Origin: Morella rubra
Lineage: Eukaryota; Streptophyta; Magnoliopsida; Fagales; Myricaceae
Reading direction: 5' to 3'
DNA length: 64,000 bases
Assembly: GCA_003952965.2 (NCBI GenBank)
Contig: CM025851.1
Span: 12,742,942-12,806,941, forward strand
Below the pieces are notes generated by a model, which saw nothing but the letters and a program-made list of their open reading frames with translations, did no database searches and was not told where the DNA came from. This document shows, in pieces, positions 12,609 to 24,690 of this stretch. The position numbers were made by a program, and so were the translations under genes. How positions within the stretch are numbered: the stretch's first letter is position 1; each line of letters begins with the position of its first letter.

Positions 12609-15347
12609 GAACATCTTAGCCATATTTGAAAAGATGGTCCCATGGAGGACAAGTATGTTTTCGCCTCATTTTGACAGCTAATCTCCTTTAATTAAATAGA
12701 TTTTATAGGTCTCATTAATTAGTTGATTATTGCTTATAGTAAAGAGATTTTATAAACGCCACAAAAAAAGTTCCTTCAAACAAGCTTATGATTTAATAGG
12801 CTTCTTTAATATAAAAAAAATTAATTAAAATTCTATACAAATCAATAGGTTATATAACTTTAAAGTTAAATTTTTTATTCTTTCGGTAAATTTAAACATT
12901 CTTTTAACAGAACCTATTAATGAAAAATATAAAATTTGGGATCTTTAGGCAGCCCAACAAAGGGATCGTCAAGCGAATAATCAAATGCCAGACCAGTGGG
13001 GGAAAAAGTTTAAATGGTTCGATTCGGGGACAAAGTTCAAATGGCACCAGGAGATGTTGGAATTTGGAAAGGCATGTACTATATAATAATATCTGTTACT
13101 GTCGCCACTAGTTTTGTGGCTCAGCCGCCAGCCCTCACAAATGGGTATTATTTCACCATCCGCTAAGGCTGCTAGCTTTGCTTCAAAGCGTAAATCCCGA
13201 CAACAGATTGGTACGGTCTCCTCGTGGATGACTACAGTACTCACCTTCTTTTTCAAGTGGATGCGCCACTCAGGCTGGGAAGCAAACAAATTTTCCAGCG
13301 GCCGTGTAAATAGCCACATTTTTTTAGGAAGTTAGCTTTCATTTTGTACCACCGGATGATGCATTCCATTTGCTTGCCTTAGCCCATGGGAACTCTCTTG
13401 AGGCTGCTCTCGTTGGATCTTGATATTAAAGTGGGTTATTTCGACCACCCACGTTTTGGGCCTGTACCTTGCTTCCAAAGGCCCATATACGTATGACGGC
13501 CCACAAACCCTGAGATTTTATACAGCTACTCTTGCAGCGAGTACGTGACACGGTACTCATCTGATTTGTTTAAACGAAATTCAAGTGGCACTGAGATTGC
13601 AATAAAATAAAATAAAATCTTAATTTTATTGTTGAATCATGACACGGTTGACTAGGGAAAAGGACTTCTCTGGATCGTACGAGACCTAAACAGATAAGGT
13701 AATCTGAATTGCAGGTACATTGAGTCTAGCCATGTAAGGACACTTATAAACTGGCCTAATGAAGCACGGCATGACAGACATGTTTCTAATGTGAACTGAA
13801 CAAGGGTTGAGGTAAATAAATAGGGCAGAGTCTGCATTGAGACTGCAATTCATGGGGACCCCATATGGCCTAACAACTAATTATTTCTCTACTATACAGT
13901 TTTGACTTCATCGAAAGGCACTCTTAATTAAATTTTTTCACACATCTGAAGAAGCATATACTATAAAGAGAATTCCATAACTTTTTCACTGCACAACTAT
14001 TTTTGATGGATTTGATAGCCTCCAGTTTGATGGAGCATGCAGCAGATTCGTGTACCAATTACATCTGCAATAGAAAAAATGCTGAACCCCTTAGAAAGCA
14101 TATATCCCGTGTCACTACCTTTTCTTTCTATTCAATCCCCCTGTTGATCTTCATTTTCTTATCTCTGGAGAATCCTTGTTTTCTGATACTATGGAAATTG
14201 ACGTAGTGGATGTTACAGATTCTTCGTATTCAAATAGAAGTTGGCCAACTGATATATTTATATATTATTTTCAGGTGATGGGCCACGGGATTTGGATGAA
14301 TTCAAGAGCAGAACCCTTAAGTTTTTCTGCCAAACTTTACTCGTGGGAAGGAGAATAGCAGTTAAAGTCTTAAAGATGATCTGCCAAATTAGTTCTCGTT
14401 TTTTTTTTCTAAGCCATTGGTTCTTGTTTAAAAGGTAAGAAAATGAGATTCTACGGCATGTTGGACAGTTCGCTGCAATTAGTCTTGTCCCAATCTCGAG
14501 CTATTATTTAATTTCAGGGGAGTTAAATAATTGTTGCTAAACACTTGGGATTTTTTTTTTCTTAAATTTTTATGATATAATAATCCCCAAATCCCGCCAA
14601 ACAAAAACACAAAATCCTCTTTAAAATATATATATATATATATATATATCTTTCTTTAATCCCACCAAATAGGATTACCAAATTATTGAGAAGAACAAGT
14701 CCTTTAGACTTATTAGAATAGTAAGCACTTGCCTATTTTCCAAATTATTTGGCCGTCACCTCATCGACGTTAATGGAGAAACTATAGGAAAAGTCATGAG
14801 AGCTGCTGCCTGATATATTGTGTGTAGATTTGTCAACAGGAAAGGGAAAGAGACAGTTTTTTACACCCAAATCTCTATCCAACTCACGTGGGGAGCATAT
14901 CTTTTTCTAATTCAATGTTTTAACTGATTGAAATTCATGGAACTTAAGAAGAATTAGATTCTAGCAGCAAATATTTCCAAGATAATGATTTATAGTTAGA
15001 CTGTGCTTGTCATGTTCTAGATGAAAGATACAACCTCAGTCAGTGAAACGCGGAATGCATCGAGTTTCGAAATCATATATATCTAAGACAAATTTGAACG
15101 ATTAGGTCTGAATACAACGGAAAGATGATAGATCAAAGTGGATATGATGATGATCTACCGATAGTATGCCCATTAATTTTTCTCTAATTTCTCTTTTAGC
15201 TTCTCCAAATAATGAAAATACATATATTAAAATGATGCTCTGTTTCATTCAAACATCCCAAACAAAATGAACCTAGATAATCACTCCATGTAATGTTTCA
15301 CTCGACTCTATGAGTTCAAATTAAAAGGTAATTATTCACTAACAAAA
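12609..15347. other. Intergenic; possible old RNase H-like remnant on minus strand
   Basis: No intact gene. On the minus strand about 13160-13250 reads ICCRDLRFEAKLAALADG, which vaguely resembles the RNase H region of plant LINEs, but nothing else supports it. A (TA)n microsatellite lies at about 14625-14650. The ATG-initiated frame 14003-14206 has no recognisable domain. Confidence 0.3.
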
Positions 15348-16245
15348 TTAAGGTTAAAATCATTTTTGGTCGTTCAATTTTACACTTTCTTAAAAATTAA
15401 GTCTTTGGGTTTCAAAACTCTCAACTTTTATTCCTTAAGTTTGTACCACAAAAAATAAGGATTTCCGGTCCTTCATTCCGTTTGGCAACCAAACAACCAG
15501 ATGAGCAAAACTTATCGTTAAAAAAAGGGATAAATACACTTTACACACTCTAACTATGAGAATTTTGACACTTTATAGCTCGTCTCTTATTTTTGTCACA
15601 TTGCACCTATCAATTATTAATTTTTCGAAAACTTTGCATTGTCGGTTAATAAATGGGTTTAAAGTTTCAAAATTTCTATAGTTGGAGGCTACAAAGTGTA
15701 TTTATCTTTAAAAAATAAATCAATCGACCATTGATTAAAGATAAAATTATTTTTAGTCTTTGAATTTTACAGTGATTTAAATATAGATCCTTGAGTTTCC
15801 AAAACTTTTAATCTTTGAGTTTGTACCAAAAAAAAAATCCTCTTCTTAATGTTGTCTGGCTAAAAAATTTAGAATTTGAATATAACTTTCTAAACTTACA
15901 ATCATAATATTACTCTTACATGCATATCAATACAACTCAATATTAACTTTTTTACAAACATCAATACAATTCAACAACTTTTACACGTATGCCAATAATG
16001 TTAAAAAATTACTTAAATATTCACACCATACTTAAAATCCTTAAAAATTTTTCAAAATGAACATGACATATTTTTTAGTGATCCAGTGATTTAACTGTTA
16101 ATAGAATGAAGGGCTCATCGACGGAAGGACCTTATATTTTTGGATACAAACTTGAGGATTAAAAGTTGGAGTTTTAAAAAACTGTTAGTGAAAAAAGGTG
16201 GACCATCTTTTTAAAAAGTGCAAAGCTCGGGACGAAAAAGGTCTT
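15348..16245. repeat. Composite MITE-like repeat with internal duplication
   Basis: The left arm (AATCATTTTTGGTCGTTCAA, TTTGTACCACAAAAAATAAGG) has an inverted partner at about 16110-16245. It also has a direct, diverged second copy at about 15738-15845 (TTATTTTTAGTCTTTGAATT, TTTGTACCAAAAAAA). A smaller element (15529-15706) sits between the two direct copies. This looks like nested or tandem insertions of one family. Confidence 0.5.
15529..15706. repeat. Nested 178-bp MITE with GATAAATACACTTT ends
   Basis: The termini GATAAATACACTTT and AAAGTGTATTTATC are perfect 14-bp inverted repeats. Similarity continues inward for about 40 bp (CTAACTATGAGAATTTTGA against the inverted CCAACTATAGAAATTTTGA). 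A-rich flanks on both sides (TTAAAAAAA / TTTAAAAAAT) may be a target duplication. It lies inside the larger composite repeat, so it is the younger insertion. Confidence 0.7.
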
Positions 16246-16317
16246 CAACACTTTAAAAAACTATGAATCTTCGTAATATTGCGTTCACTCTAACTTTTAT
16301 AAATTATGGAAAGAAGA

Positions 16318-16570
16318 AATTGATATTTATGATCCAAAATACTTAATATTTATGATCTGTTGTCCTTTTCGAATTATATGGTAGAATTCGCAAAGAGATA
16401 TACACAACAGGTACTTCCATAAAAATTAGTAAGATAGACACCATTTAATGCTGCATATATCTGTTCATGTAAAATTTCGACCAACATGAGCTCTAAAATA
16501 AGGTTCATCTGTTGTGTTTATATCTCATCGAATTCTATCGTACAATATTTTGGACATAAAATTACAGAAG
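16318..16570. repeat. MITE-like foldback element
   Basis: The left block TGGTAGAATTCGCAAAGAGA and TACACAACAGGTACTT (about 16379-16419) is inverted at about 16500-16545 (ACAACAGATGAACCTT and GATAGAATTCGATGAGATAT on the reverse strand). The outer words TTATGATCCAAAATA and TTATGTCCAAAATA extend the arms. It is about 250 bp and non-coding. Confidence 0.5.
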
Positions 16571-18131
16571 ATCTCTGTCTAATTTCAAACACATCTCATT
16601 ATAGCAGTTGAAGCGGAATTTCAGATTTTTTGTTCCTATAAAACGTCAACTTCCACTAATTATTATTTTATTTAGATTAACTATCTATCATATTATAAAC
16701 AGGATGTACCGGTTTTGTTAGTATGTATTGTGATTGATATACCTATTTCCAGAAATATCTCTCTACCTCTATCACTGATCGGGGACAACTTGTCAAAATT
16801 TAAGTTCAAAATTTTTTGGAACTGATTAGAAAGATTGGAAAATAATCACTCCCTTTTCTATCATATTATTATTTTTTATTATAATAATTATTTAAATTTT
16901 TCTCTCTTCATTTTTTCACTCACTCTTATAAATTATCTTCATTTTTTTTCATAAAATATCTTCATTTTTTCACCAACTCATGTACTCTAAAATTTTAACA
17001 ACCACGCTTCTTAGTTCAGTGACAGAATTGAAGCATATATAGAAACATTCTTTAATCATCCAAAATCTTCTAGAATGCGTGCACCTTCGGCAGTTTCTCC
17101 CTGTTCAGCGGCTTGATTAGAGCCAACTTTGATATCATAATCAAACTCGTCCTCGACGTACTGACCTTTTTCTCTTTTACTGTACACACGAGCTTTTAAA
17201 CTTATGAAACCCCTCTTTCGTGTAGTAGTGGGACATGAGGTCACCGAAGACTAACTCAAGTGCCAAAACCTAATTGTTAGCTCGCCTAGACATAATTAGT
17301 GTCGAAAATTTTGCAGAAAACATCGCAAAGCATACGTCCCTTCTTCAACACATTGAGAGAGAACTCCAGAAAGCTTTATGCTGCTAATCGGTTTAGCTGG
17401 ATATGAACATTAAGGAGTGTATTGCTGGTTCAGCCCCTCAAATGGATAACTGCCGAGGAAAAAAAAAACAGAACATTAAGTAGAACGAAAGGAGAAAAAA
17501 CATGCTAATGGTTTAATGAAGCGAACTTTATAGAAAAGTCTTCCATTTCAGTAACCGACAGCAACCAGGCACAGTGTACCGAAGTTGTAATTGATCGGAA
17601 GGCGCAGCACGGTGGCTGAGGATGACCAATTAGGGTAGGGTGGTACAAAAGGGCACGGGAGCGTGGGTCATAGCCATGGCAACCAAGTGAAAGGTGAAAT
17701 ATCCGTGAATCGACCATGTACCATGAATCTGTAAGCATCATTGCTTGCCTAACGGATTAGTCAAATGAAAGCGATGGGATTGGATTTTTGGACTTCACAT
17801 TTAATTTGCATTTTTTAGTCCCCTTCTAGGGCGTTAGTGAGTGAGAAGTGAGGTGTGTCTAAGGAGTAAGGACCACCCAAAGTATAAAAGAAAGCAACTC
17901 TCTATCTCGTCACGTGTTACAAAAGAAAATGCAGCTAATTTATTAAACGAAATGTTGGAGCAGAAATGACCTCGCAGTTTCGTTTCCTTCTTGTTCCTTT
18001 CTTTCTTTTTGTATCTATGGGTATCTGTCTTCCTTCATTTCCAAGGAAAAGAAAACTGTCCGTCGATTTTTAGATCTCTATTCGTTGAATTTAAACAAGA
18101 AGGTAGGATTTGCATTAGATAATGGCTTTAG

Positions 18132-18165
<34 letters not shown>

Positions 18166-21100
18166 CTTTTTTTCTTTCGGCTTCTTGTTTCTTTTGGGTT
18201 AGATGGTTGTCAAATTTGAAAATTTCCTTGTGTGGAGACCAAGTGAGAGACCGAAATGGGTGACTGGAAGGGAGCATTGGTCTTTTCCCCCAATGCCCCT
18301 AAGGAGCGAGCATTTTGATGTCTAAGTAGAGCTCCTACATTATGCTTAATTGGTTCGTGACAACGCAAATTCCTAGGAACGTTGGCTTATCAAGGGTAAA
18401 TCTAGATAAAGTCACATGCTTCTTCACACCTTCCCTTCCCATCCATGGATAGGCGAAGGGCATATTCGAATAATTGGGGGCATTTCACATGAAAACAGCA
18501 TGTAACTACAGAAATATATATGCTAATTGCCTATGCTGCCAATTGAAATTTGACACCACAGATGGACAAGATAAATTGTCAACAGGTGACATGATTTGCA
18601 GTAAATGCAAAGGGAGATTCACCCTTGTCTCCTTTCACAAGAAAATGCCAGCAAATGGTCCTTTCAAACATTTAAAATTTAAATTACTATTTTCTCCAGA
18701 GCGCAGTAGGATGAGATAATAAAATATAATACCGAATATCAATTTGAAACTAACTTTGATGAAAGTTAGCTCTGTCCTGTATCCAGGTAGAAACTTGTTA
18801 AGAGGATTACCCCAAAATGGATCTTTCCTAGAAGCTACGTATGCAAGTCTTGACTTTCAAAGATGCTCAAAAACGGACTCGTGCTTAGAAAAGTCTCACT
18901 CTCAAACATTAGTATCCACTCTTTTTGGAGGACTCTCAAACTCGAACAAAATCTCCTAGTTTTTATGACTTTGACACATTTGGTAACGTTCAAGGGGGCC
19001 TGTATCCGGACCATTCAAAGCATCAATTTTTAATTGACATGATTGAAAGCTTGTGTACATATCATATGACACGTATCTTTCATGTATATATCTCTTTCCC
19101 TGAAGAAGTTTGGAAGAAAAAGTTGGGGATTGAATCAAAATGTCATTGTCACTCGCGTGATAGTGGGAGAGGGAGAGGGAGGCATAAGTCGAGAACGCAG
19201 CAATCTACGATTCTCACTGAATCATTTCACATGAATCCCGATTCTTTCGAGGCAGGACTAGAAGCACTTGTAGAAGATGTAAGCGTAACAAAAAGCATAA
19301 ATCCTACCGCAGTAGGAAATTAACGACCATTTTGCAGGAAACATAGTTGAAATAAGAATTTGTGCTATACATAATTTTCTTCTACCAAGACTTTCTAGTA
19401 TATGACATATTGACACGCGAAATTCTGTTGGCAAAGAAAATAAAACCCTTCTAAAGAATATTATTAGATTATGGGAGATACGACAGTGATAATATCATAA
19501 CCAATCTATAAGATTGATATAATATTATTAATAAATTAGAGATTTAAGTTTTAATATGAAATATCTCTGAGATCTTATAATTTAAATATAAAAATATCAT
19601 CGTATCATATTTTGTATTTTTTTTATAAATAAATTTTTTAACTTATATTCTCTATATAATTTATAATACAAAATAAAACCAGAACTTTTACTGAATCTTA
19701 TAAATCGAACAATTTATATACGCGTCTCTCTTTACTCTCTCTCTCTCCATCTCCAAACTTTTTGACAAAGGATGTTCAGAATTGGCCTGATTTGTGGTGC
19801 CGAAATCTATGGGGTCAAGCTGACATGACTACCTAATCGATCCCGACAACATTTGACCTTTCTTCTGGGTTCAGCTGATTCAGAGGTAGGCTTGTTTTGT
19901 TTGTTTTTATTTCTCAAGATCGACAGATCAGTTCGGGTTTCAATTACAGTGCTCAACTCGTTTCGGTTCAAACATTTTCTGTTCTCTCGGACCTCGGTTG
20001 CTCTCTTTGGCGTTTTCATCACTATTCACTGTACCACCATTTTTTGCCGTCCTCATCCGCTTCATCACCACGATAGTTTCTCTCACTATATTTCTTGCTC
20101 TTTCATACCCAATTTGTTTATTTTACAAATATAATATGTTGCATATTCTAATTTTGTTTCATTTGCTCATATAGCAGTGCACGGCGAATCAATTTGAGGC
20201 AACGCCTAGAAATCTATAACGATCCAGTGGCTAACTAGCCGTATACAAATTGGGTTCAAATTTAGCAGCAAACGTGGTAACTATTCTGCTGCGTTTCATA
20301 TTGACCATTCTCAATCCACGGGATATGCTGAGGCTTCGTCAACAAATTGGGTTGCAAGCACCCTTTACTTGTGTACTAATCCCCAAAATAATAATATTAG
20401 CGGTCGACGCAAAAACTCGGGATGGCTCGGGGAGCACGAGAAGACCAAAAAAAAGTGTAAAAATAATAATATTGATCGTCAATAGCAGAGAAAACTCCTT
20501 AATGTATGTTCAAACTTTTCAACTAGGCCGACGTCAAGATTGTTCTACAAATGTCAAGACGTTTTTTCCTAAGACAATTTCAACACCTGATCAATTCGTG
20601 TTCGGAACTATCTTTGCATATCTTATAAACATTATTGCTCTTGCTAAAAACTAGATGACATATTTATCTTTCCATGAATAAATTTTAGTTTTAGTAGTAA
20701 CAAATTACAAAATTATTAGAAATTATTATGTTGCTTTACTAGTTAACGCCATGTTTTTTTGTTTGGGAACATGGACAATCTTATACATAGACATGTGTTA
20801 TCTTAAGTTCTTTTTTATTTAGAAAAAATATACTTTTTATCCACCAGTTAATATAGGTTTTACATTTTTCTTTTTAAATTATAATGTTTGAGACATTTAA
20901 TTTATAAGTTACTAATCTCTAACATTGCACTTTTCATTTATTTTTTATGACTATTATACTTTTAAATATAACCGTTTTTTAACTTTTTAATGACATACTG
21001 AACATTTGTATATATAAAAAAAATAGTTAATTTCTTTCTAATTTGAATAATTTTTAAGTATATTTTTAAACGTGATAATTTATTGTGTAATTTATAAAGT

Positions 21101-21356
21101 AAGAAACAAATGGTAATATTTTAAGATAGAGAAAAAAAAAAAAAAGATATTTTTCGGAGCAGTAGATACTGAATAACGTGATCAATCGTTTCTATCATGC
21201 CCAAAAAGGTCATTGAAACTAACGGCCCCAGTCACCGACTATTGTGTCCGCATGATCTGAACAATAGATTAACATCGCACACGTGTCGCACACAAGCACT
21301 TGAAAGACAAAAGTGAGATCACAGGATAACGTCACTGCAACTTGCCGTTCTGACCC
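16571..21356. other. Intergenic, upstream of ERF1-like gene; no gene supported
   Basis: A (TC)n microsatellite lies at about 18134-18162. The minus-strand frame 17056-17244 (62 codons, acidic, ending GARILEDFG) has protein-like composition and could be an exon remnant, but I do not recognise it and it has no partner exons. The frame at 18925-19323 (132 codons) starts at TTG and has no recognisable domain. The rest is AT-rich. Confidence 0.35.
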
Positions 21357-21363
21357 AGCCGCC
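21357..21363 (+). promoter_or_regulatory. GCC box (AGCCGCC) upstream of the ERF1-like gene
   Basis: An exact AGCCGCC, the core site bound by group IX ERFs, lies about 250 bp upstream of the TATA box and 360 bp upstream of the ATG. A TGACG-type word (inverted, in AACGTCACTG near 21328-21337) lies close by. Auto- or cross-regulation by ERFs is an inference. Confidence 0.4.
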
Positions 21364-21604
21364 TTGCTTCAATTGACCCATGTGTGCAATTGATCCCATC
21401 TTCTCTGCCCACCAAGCAAATTGCCGTATATTATATTATATTACAATTACAATAAATCGTAAATATAAGATAAAAAGAAGAAAAGGAAAGAAACAATTAA
21501 ATACAGCCACCACGGTCCACATCCTCCGTGTCACCTTTTGCCCTCACCACTCACACTTCTTTACTCCCTTGCCAATTTTCCTTTTTACTGCTTCCATCCT
21601 CCTC

Positions 21605-21613
21605 TATATATTA
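21605..21613 (+). promoter_or_regulatory. TATA box of the ERF1-like gene; CACGTG just downstream
   Basis: TATATATTA lies about 104-112 bp upstream of the ATG, giving an expected 5' UTR of roughly 80 bases. A perfect G-box CACGTG at 21646-21651 would fall within the 5' UTR. Confidence 0.5.
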
Positions 21614-21716
21614 GTGTGCGTGGGGCTTCCAACTTTTAGCTAAACCACGTGAGCTACTGAATGGTAGTGAGACTTGTACACGCAACGCATTCCTAAGCCC
21701 AAACGCATCCATTCCA

Positions 21717-22376
21717 ATGGACTCCCCAATCTTCCACTCTCCAAATTCCGATTTCTCATCGGAATCTTCATTTGAGTCGCTCGACTCTTTCTCTTGGGAC
21801 CGCCTAAATTTCGACCATCCTAATTCTCTTCCTTTCAATATGAACGACTCGGAAGAAATGCTTCTTTTGGGTCTACTTTCTCAGGCCAACCAAGAAGCAT
21901 CGGCAACATACGTGAACCAAGTTAAGGAAGAGGAGGTTAGTTCGGCCGAGGAAAATCCCAGGAAGGAGAAGTCCTATCGCGGCGTTCGGAGGCGGCCGTG
22001 GGGGAAATTCGCGGCCGAAATAAGGGATTCCACTAGGCATGGCATAAGGGTATGGTTAGGGACATTTGATAGTGCTGAGGCAGCAGCTTTGGCATACGAC
22101 CAAGCTGCTTTTTCCATGAGGGGCTCCTCGGCCGTACTCAATTTCCCAGTAGAAAGAGTCCGGGAATCGCTCAGGGAGATGAATTATGGAAATTCCGAAG
22201 ATGGGGGTTCACCTGTGGTGGCTCTTAAGAGAAAGCACTCCATGAAAAGGAAAATCATGAGCAAGAAAAGTAAAGAGAGAGACGCTAGGATCGAGAATGT
22301 GGTGGTGTTGGAGGATTTAGGTGCAGATTATTTGGAAGAACTATTAAGCTCATCTGGGAGTGCTAGGCCCTGGTGA
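21717..22376 (+). CDS. ERF1: Group IX ethylene response factor (ERF1-like)
   Basis: A nuclear transcription factor of 219 residues that would bind AGCCGCC boxes and integrate ethylene and jasmonate signals for defence gene activation, as Arabidopsis ERF1 (At3g23240) does. The AP2/ERF domain spans about residues 87-145 ([19 protein letters not shown], then WLGTF and AYDQAAF), with the ERF-type Ala and Asp. Upstream, residues 12-28 are Ser-rich and residues 44-56 form an acidic/hydrophobic patch ([11 protein letters not shown]) typical of group IXc activation regions. Downstream lies a basic stretch ([16 protein letters not shown], 171-186), a likely nuclear localisation signal. The C-terminal group IXc motif ([16 protein letters not shown]) is at 195-210. 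Length, motif order and lack of introns fit ERF1/ERF15/ERF92-type proteins. The start is an ATG with a TATA box in place and a GCC box upstream. The partner ERF098-like gene lies divergently about 14 kb to the left. The symbol means 'ERF1-like': ERF15 or another IXc paralogue is not excluded. Confidence 0.93.
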   Translation: MDSPIFHSPNSDFSSESSFESLDSFSWDRLNFDHPNSLPFNMNDSEEMLLLGLLSQANQEASATYVNQVKEEEVSSAEENPRKEKSYRGVRRRPWGKFAAEIRDSTRHGIRVWLGTFDSAEAAALAYDQAAFSMRGSSAVLNFPVERVRESLREMNYGNSEDGGSPVVALKRKHSMKRKIMSKKSKERDARIENVVVLEDLGADYLEELLSSSGSARPW

Positions 22377-23486
22377 ATCTACATCAACCACTTCTGGCCT
22401 TACCTTATTCTCTCGTTTTCTACTCTCTTCGCTAGTTTTATTCTATTAATTTAAATCTTTTTTTTTTTTTTTCCTTTTCTAAGGTTTCATTGTAATGGGA
22501 GGAATCTTCATTCTTTGAAATCATTGGAATCTGTATGTTCATTTATCCTCGTTTGTTCTTGTAAAGTTAAGTTGTTAAAAGATAAGGAATTTTGTATTAG
22601 CTTGTTGGGTTCAATTGCAAGTCTTAATTGACTGAGGTGACTTTAAAGTCTCCTAGAATGGTTGAATGAGACACGCACACCGTGCACGAGAACAGACAGA
22701 GACAAGGCCTACCGACTGTGAAACAGTGTGATAAGAAGTATACGTGGTTTTCCATTTCTGTTCACTTCCCGCGACCCGTCCTTATCACTCTTGCCTATGA
22801 GGTGGACGAATAAGCTCCTAATTTAAGAGAATCTCCCGGCTAAAAATGGCGTAGTCGCATCTCATCAGATGAAAGGGTCATTTCGTGCATGCATAAGACA
22901 TCCGCATGACAAATTCATATGGCTTTTCGTGACAATCTAAATCCGCCACGCATCATCTGCTTTTGTTTTTACAGTCCCATAAAGGATCAGAAGAATCACG
23001 GGTGGGTCTCACATATATTGGAAGTAATTAATGTATGGAAATATTTCATCAAAGGTTAATATAGTTAGGATCAAATCCAGAAGAATGAGGAAGATGTTAG
23101 AAGTTTTCATATTCATAATAACCTGCGACATAGAAGAGGTATCTCTTACAGAATAAGTTGAAAATTATTAAAACTTTAGCGGTTCAGTTTTACACTTGTG
23201 TTTATCCGGGTATCACTAGCTACCTGATCAAAGCTGGCCTCATCTAAAATAGATCTTTCTACCAAAAAGAAAAAGTCTTTCTTTTGGCGCAGCAAGAGGG
23301 AGAAGAGAGAGGCCGGGGGAAGAAGAGAGGCGAATGACAAGAAGCTAAAGTGGCCATTTAAGTATCCAATTAAAAAAACATCATTATATCTGGCTATGAA
23401 AGCTGTGAAAATAGTACTTTAGCTTCGTAAAGCTCTTCATTGTTCAAACAAGAAGGTGTTCTATTATGAGAAGTAAGGAATGGAGG
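22377..23486. other. Intergenic, 3' of the ERF1-like gene
   Basis: The first 200 bases contain T-rich runs suited to a plant 3' UTR and termination region. Beyond that there is no coding sequence or clear repeat up to the transposon end at 23487. Confidence 0.45.
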
Positions 23487-24393
23487 CATTATAACAAAAT
23501 CAGCTTTGGGTGACAAAAGTTTCTGTCACTTAAAGTTAAAAATTTGTCAGCAAAAGTTATTAGTGTCAAATTTTTTTGACACCCGGTTTGATAGGAGAAG
23601 CATGCCGTCCTTGTTTTTGAGTGACAATTTGAGAGACTCCTCAAGAAATAGCATTCGGACGTCAACATAGATGGTTCGGACAATTTTCATTTTGTGTGAC
23701 AAATAAAAATACATCACATATTCCTTGTTGTTTTTTTTGTGTTCGCATATCCCGTGCACGTTAATGTATTACATGACAAAATCAATTTCGTCATGGAAAC
23801 CAGTGCGGACGTCTCTAATACAAGTTCGCATGCAGTCAATTTCTGTGTCAAAATGTACTTTTTGTAAGCAAATTTATCGTTTGTACGCTAATAAACAACG
23901 TGCATACGCTTATTATTTTTATCCTAAGAAAAAAGAAATTGCCACGAATACTGTGCGAACGGCTCCAGAACGTGCGGACGTTGCTTAAATAAAGACGTGA
24001 GAACGGTGGAGTTGAGGGACGTTATGCAATGGTAACTTGTATGGACGTTTATTTATTGCGTGTAGACGAGTAACATATCAGCGGACGTCCGGACTTTATT
24101 AATATGTCCAGAGTGCTCTAAATTATAATAGCAATCTCAAATTTAATTTATTTAATTATGCATTTAATATTAAAACACTATATTAAATATAAGATAAAAT
24201 TAATAATGGTCTACAAATATCTAACCGACATAATAGTAAACAAAATACATAATCAAAATCAAGTACATAATATAAAATAACTGTTCGTAGAAATACCAAA
24301 CGAGAAACATAATTATAAAGTCTAGTACAAGCAGAGACTAACAAAGCATAAGTAAATAATAAAAAAAATACATAAACCAGAGACTAGTTTGAA

Positions 24394-24690
24394 TCATGAC
24401 AATGAACTGGCTTGTTGAGATCTTGTCCAATGGCGTCGCGAACATGCTCCAACCGCTCCTCCATAATATCCACCCGTTTGATGAGTGTCCGGAGCTATAT
24501 TCGAAACAATATAAGAGACTGGTGCAACTAGGACACGTGTTACTCTCATAGAAACAGTTCCATCCTGCATAACATTCAGCTCCTCCCTCAGAGCCCTCTC
24601 CGTCAGAGCAAAATTATCTCCAGAGTGGTCAAGCAGATATGGAGATCCTTGCACAACATATGCGTCGGCTCCACTATCGTCCACATACTC
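24394..24690 (-). pseudogene. Decayed transposon gene, downstream part
   Basis: A 96-codon minus-strand frame with acidic, protein-like composition (for example FALTERALREELNVMQDG). In another frame the last part reads as coiled coil (VDIMEERLEHVRDAIGQDL), so at least one frameshift is present. It lies in the same orientation as, and about 1.3 kb downstream of, the fragment at 26034-26492, and is probably the same gene. The exact product is unknown. Confidence 0.35.

Noticed and set aside
18925..19323. 132-codon plus-strand open frame with an RGRGRH patch
   Set aside because: It begins at TTG, has no recognisable domain, no TATA box in place and no homology I know.
20250..20654. 134-codon plus-strand open frame
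   Set aside because: No family resemblance; AT-rich intergenic context. It probably arose by chance.
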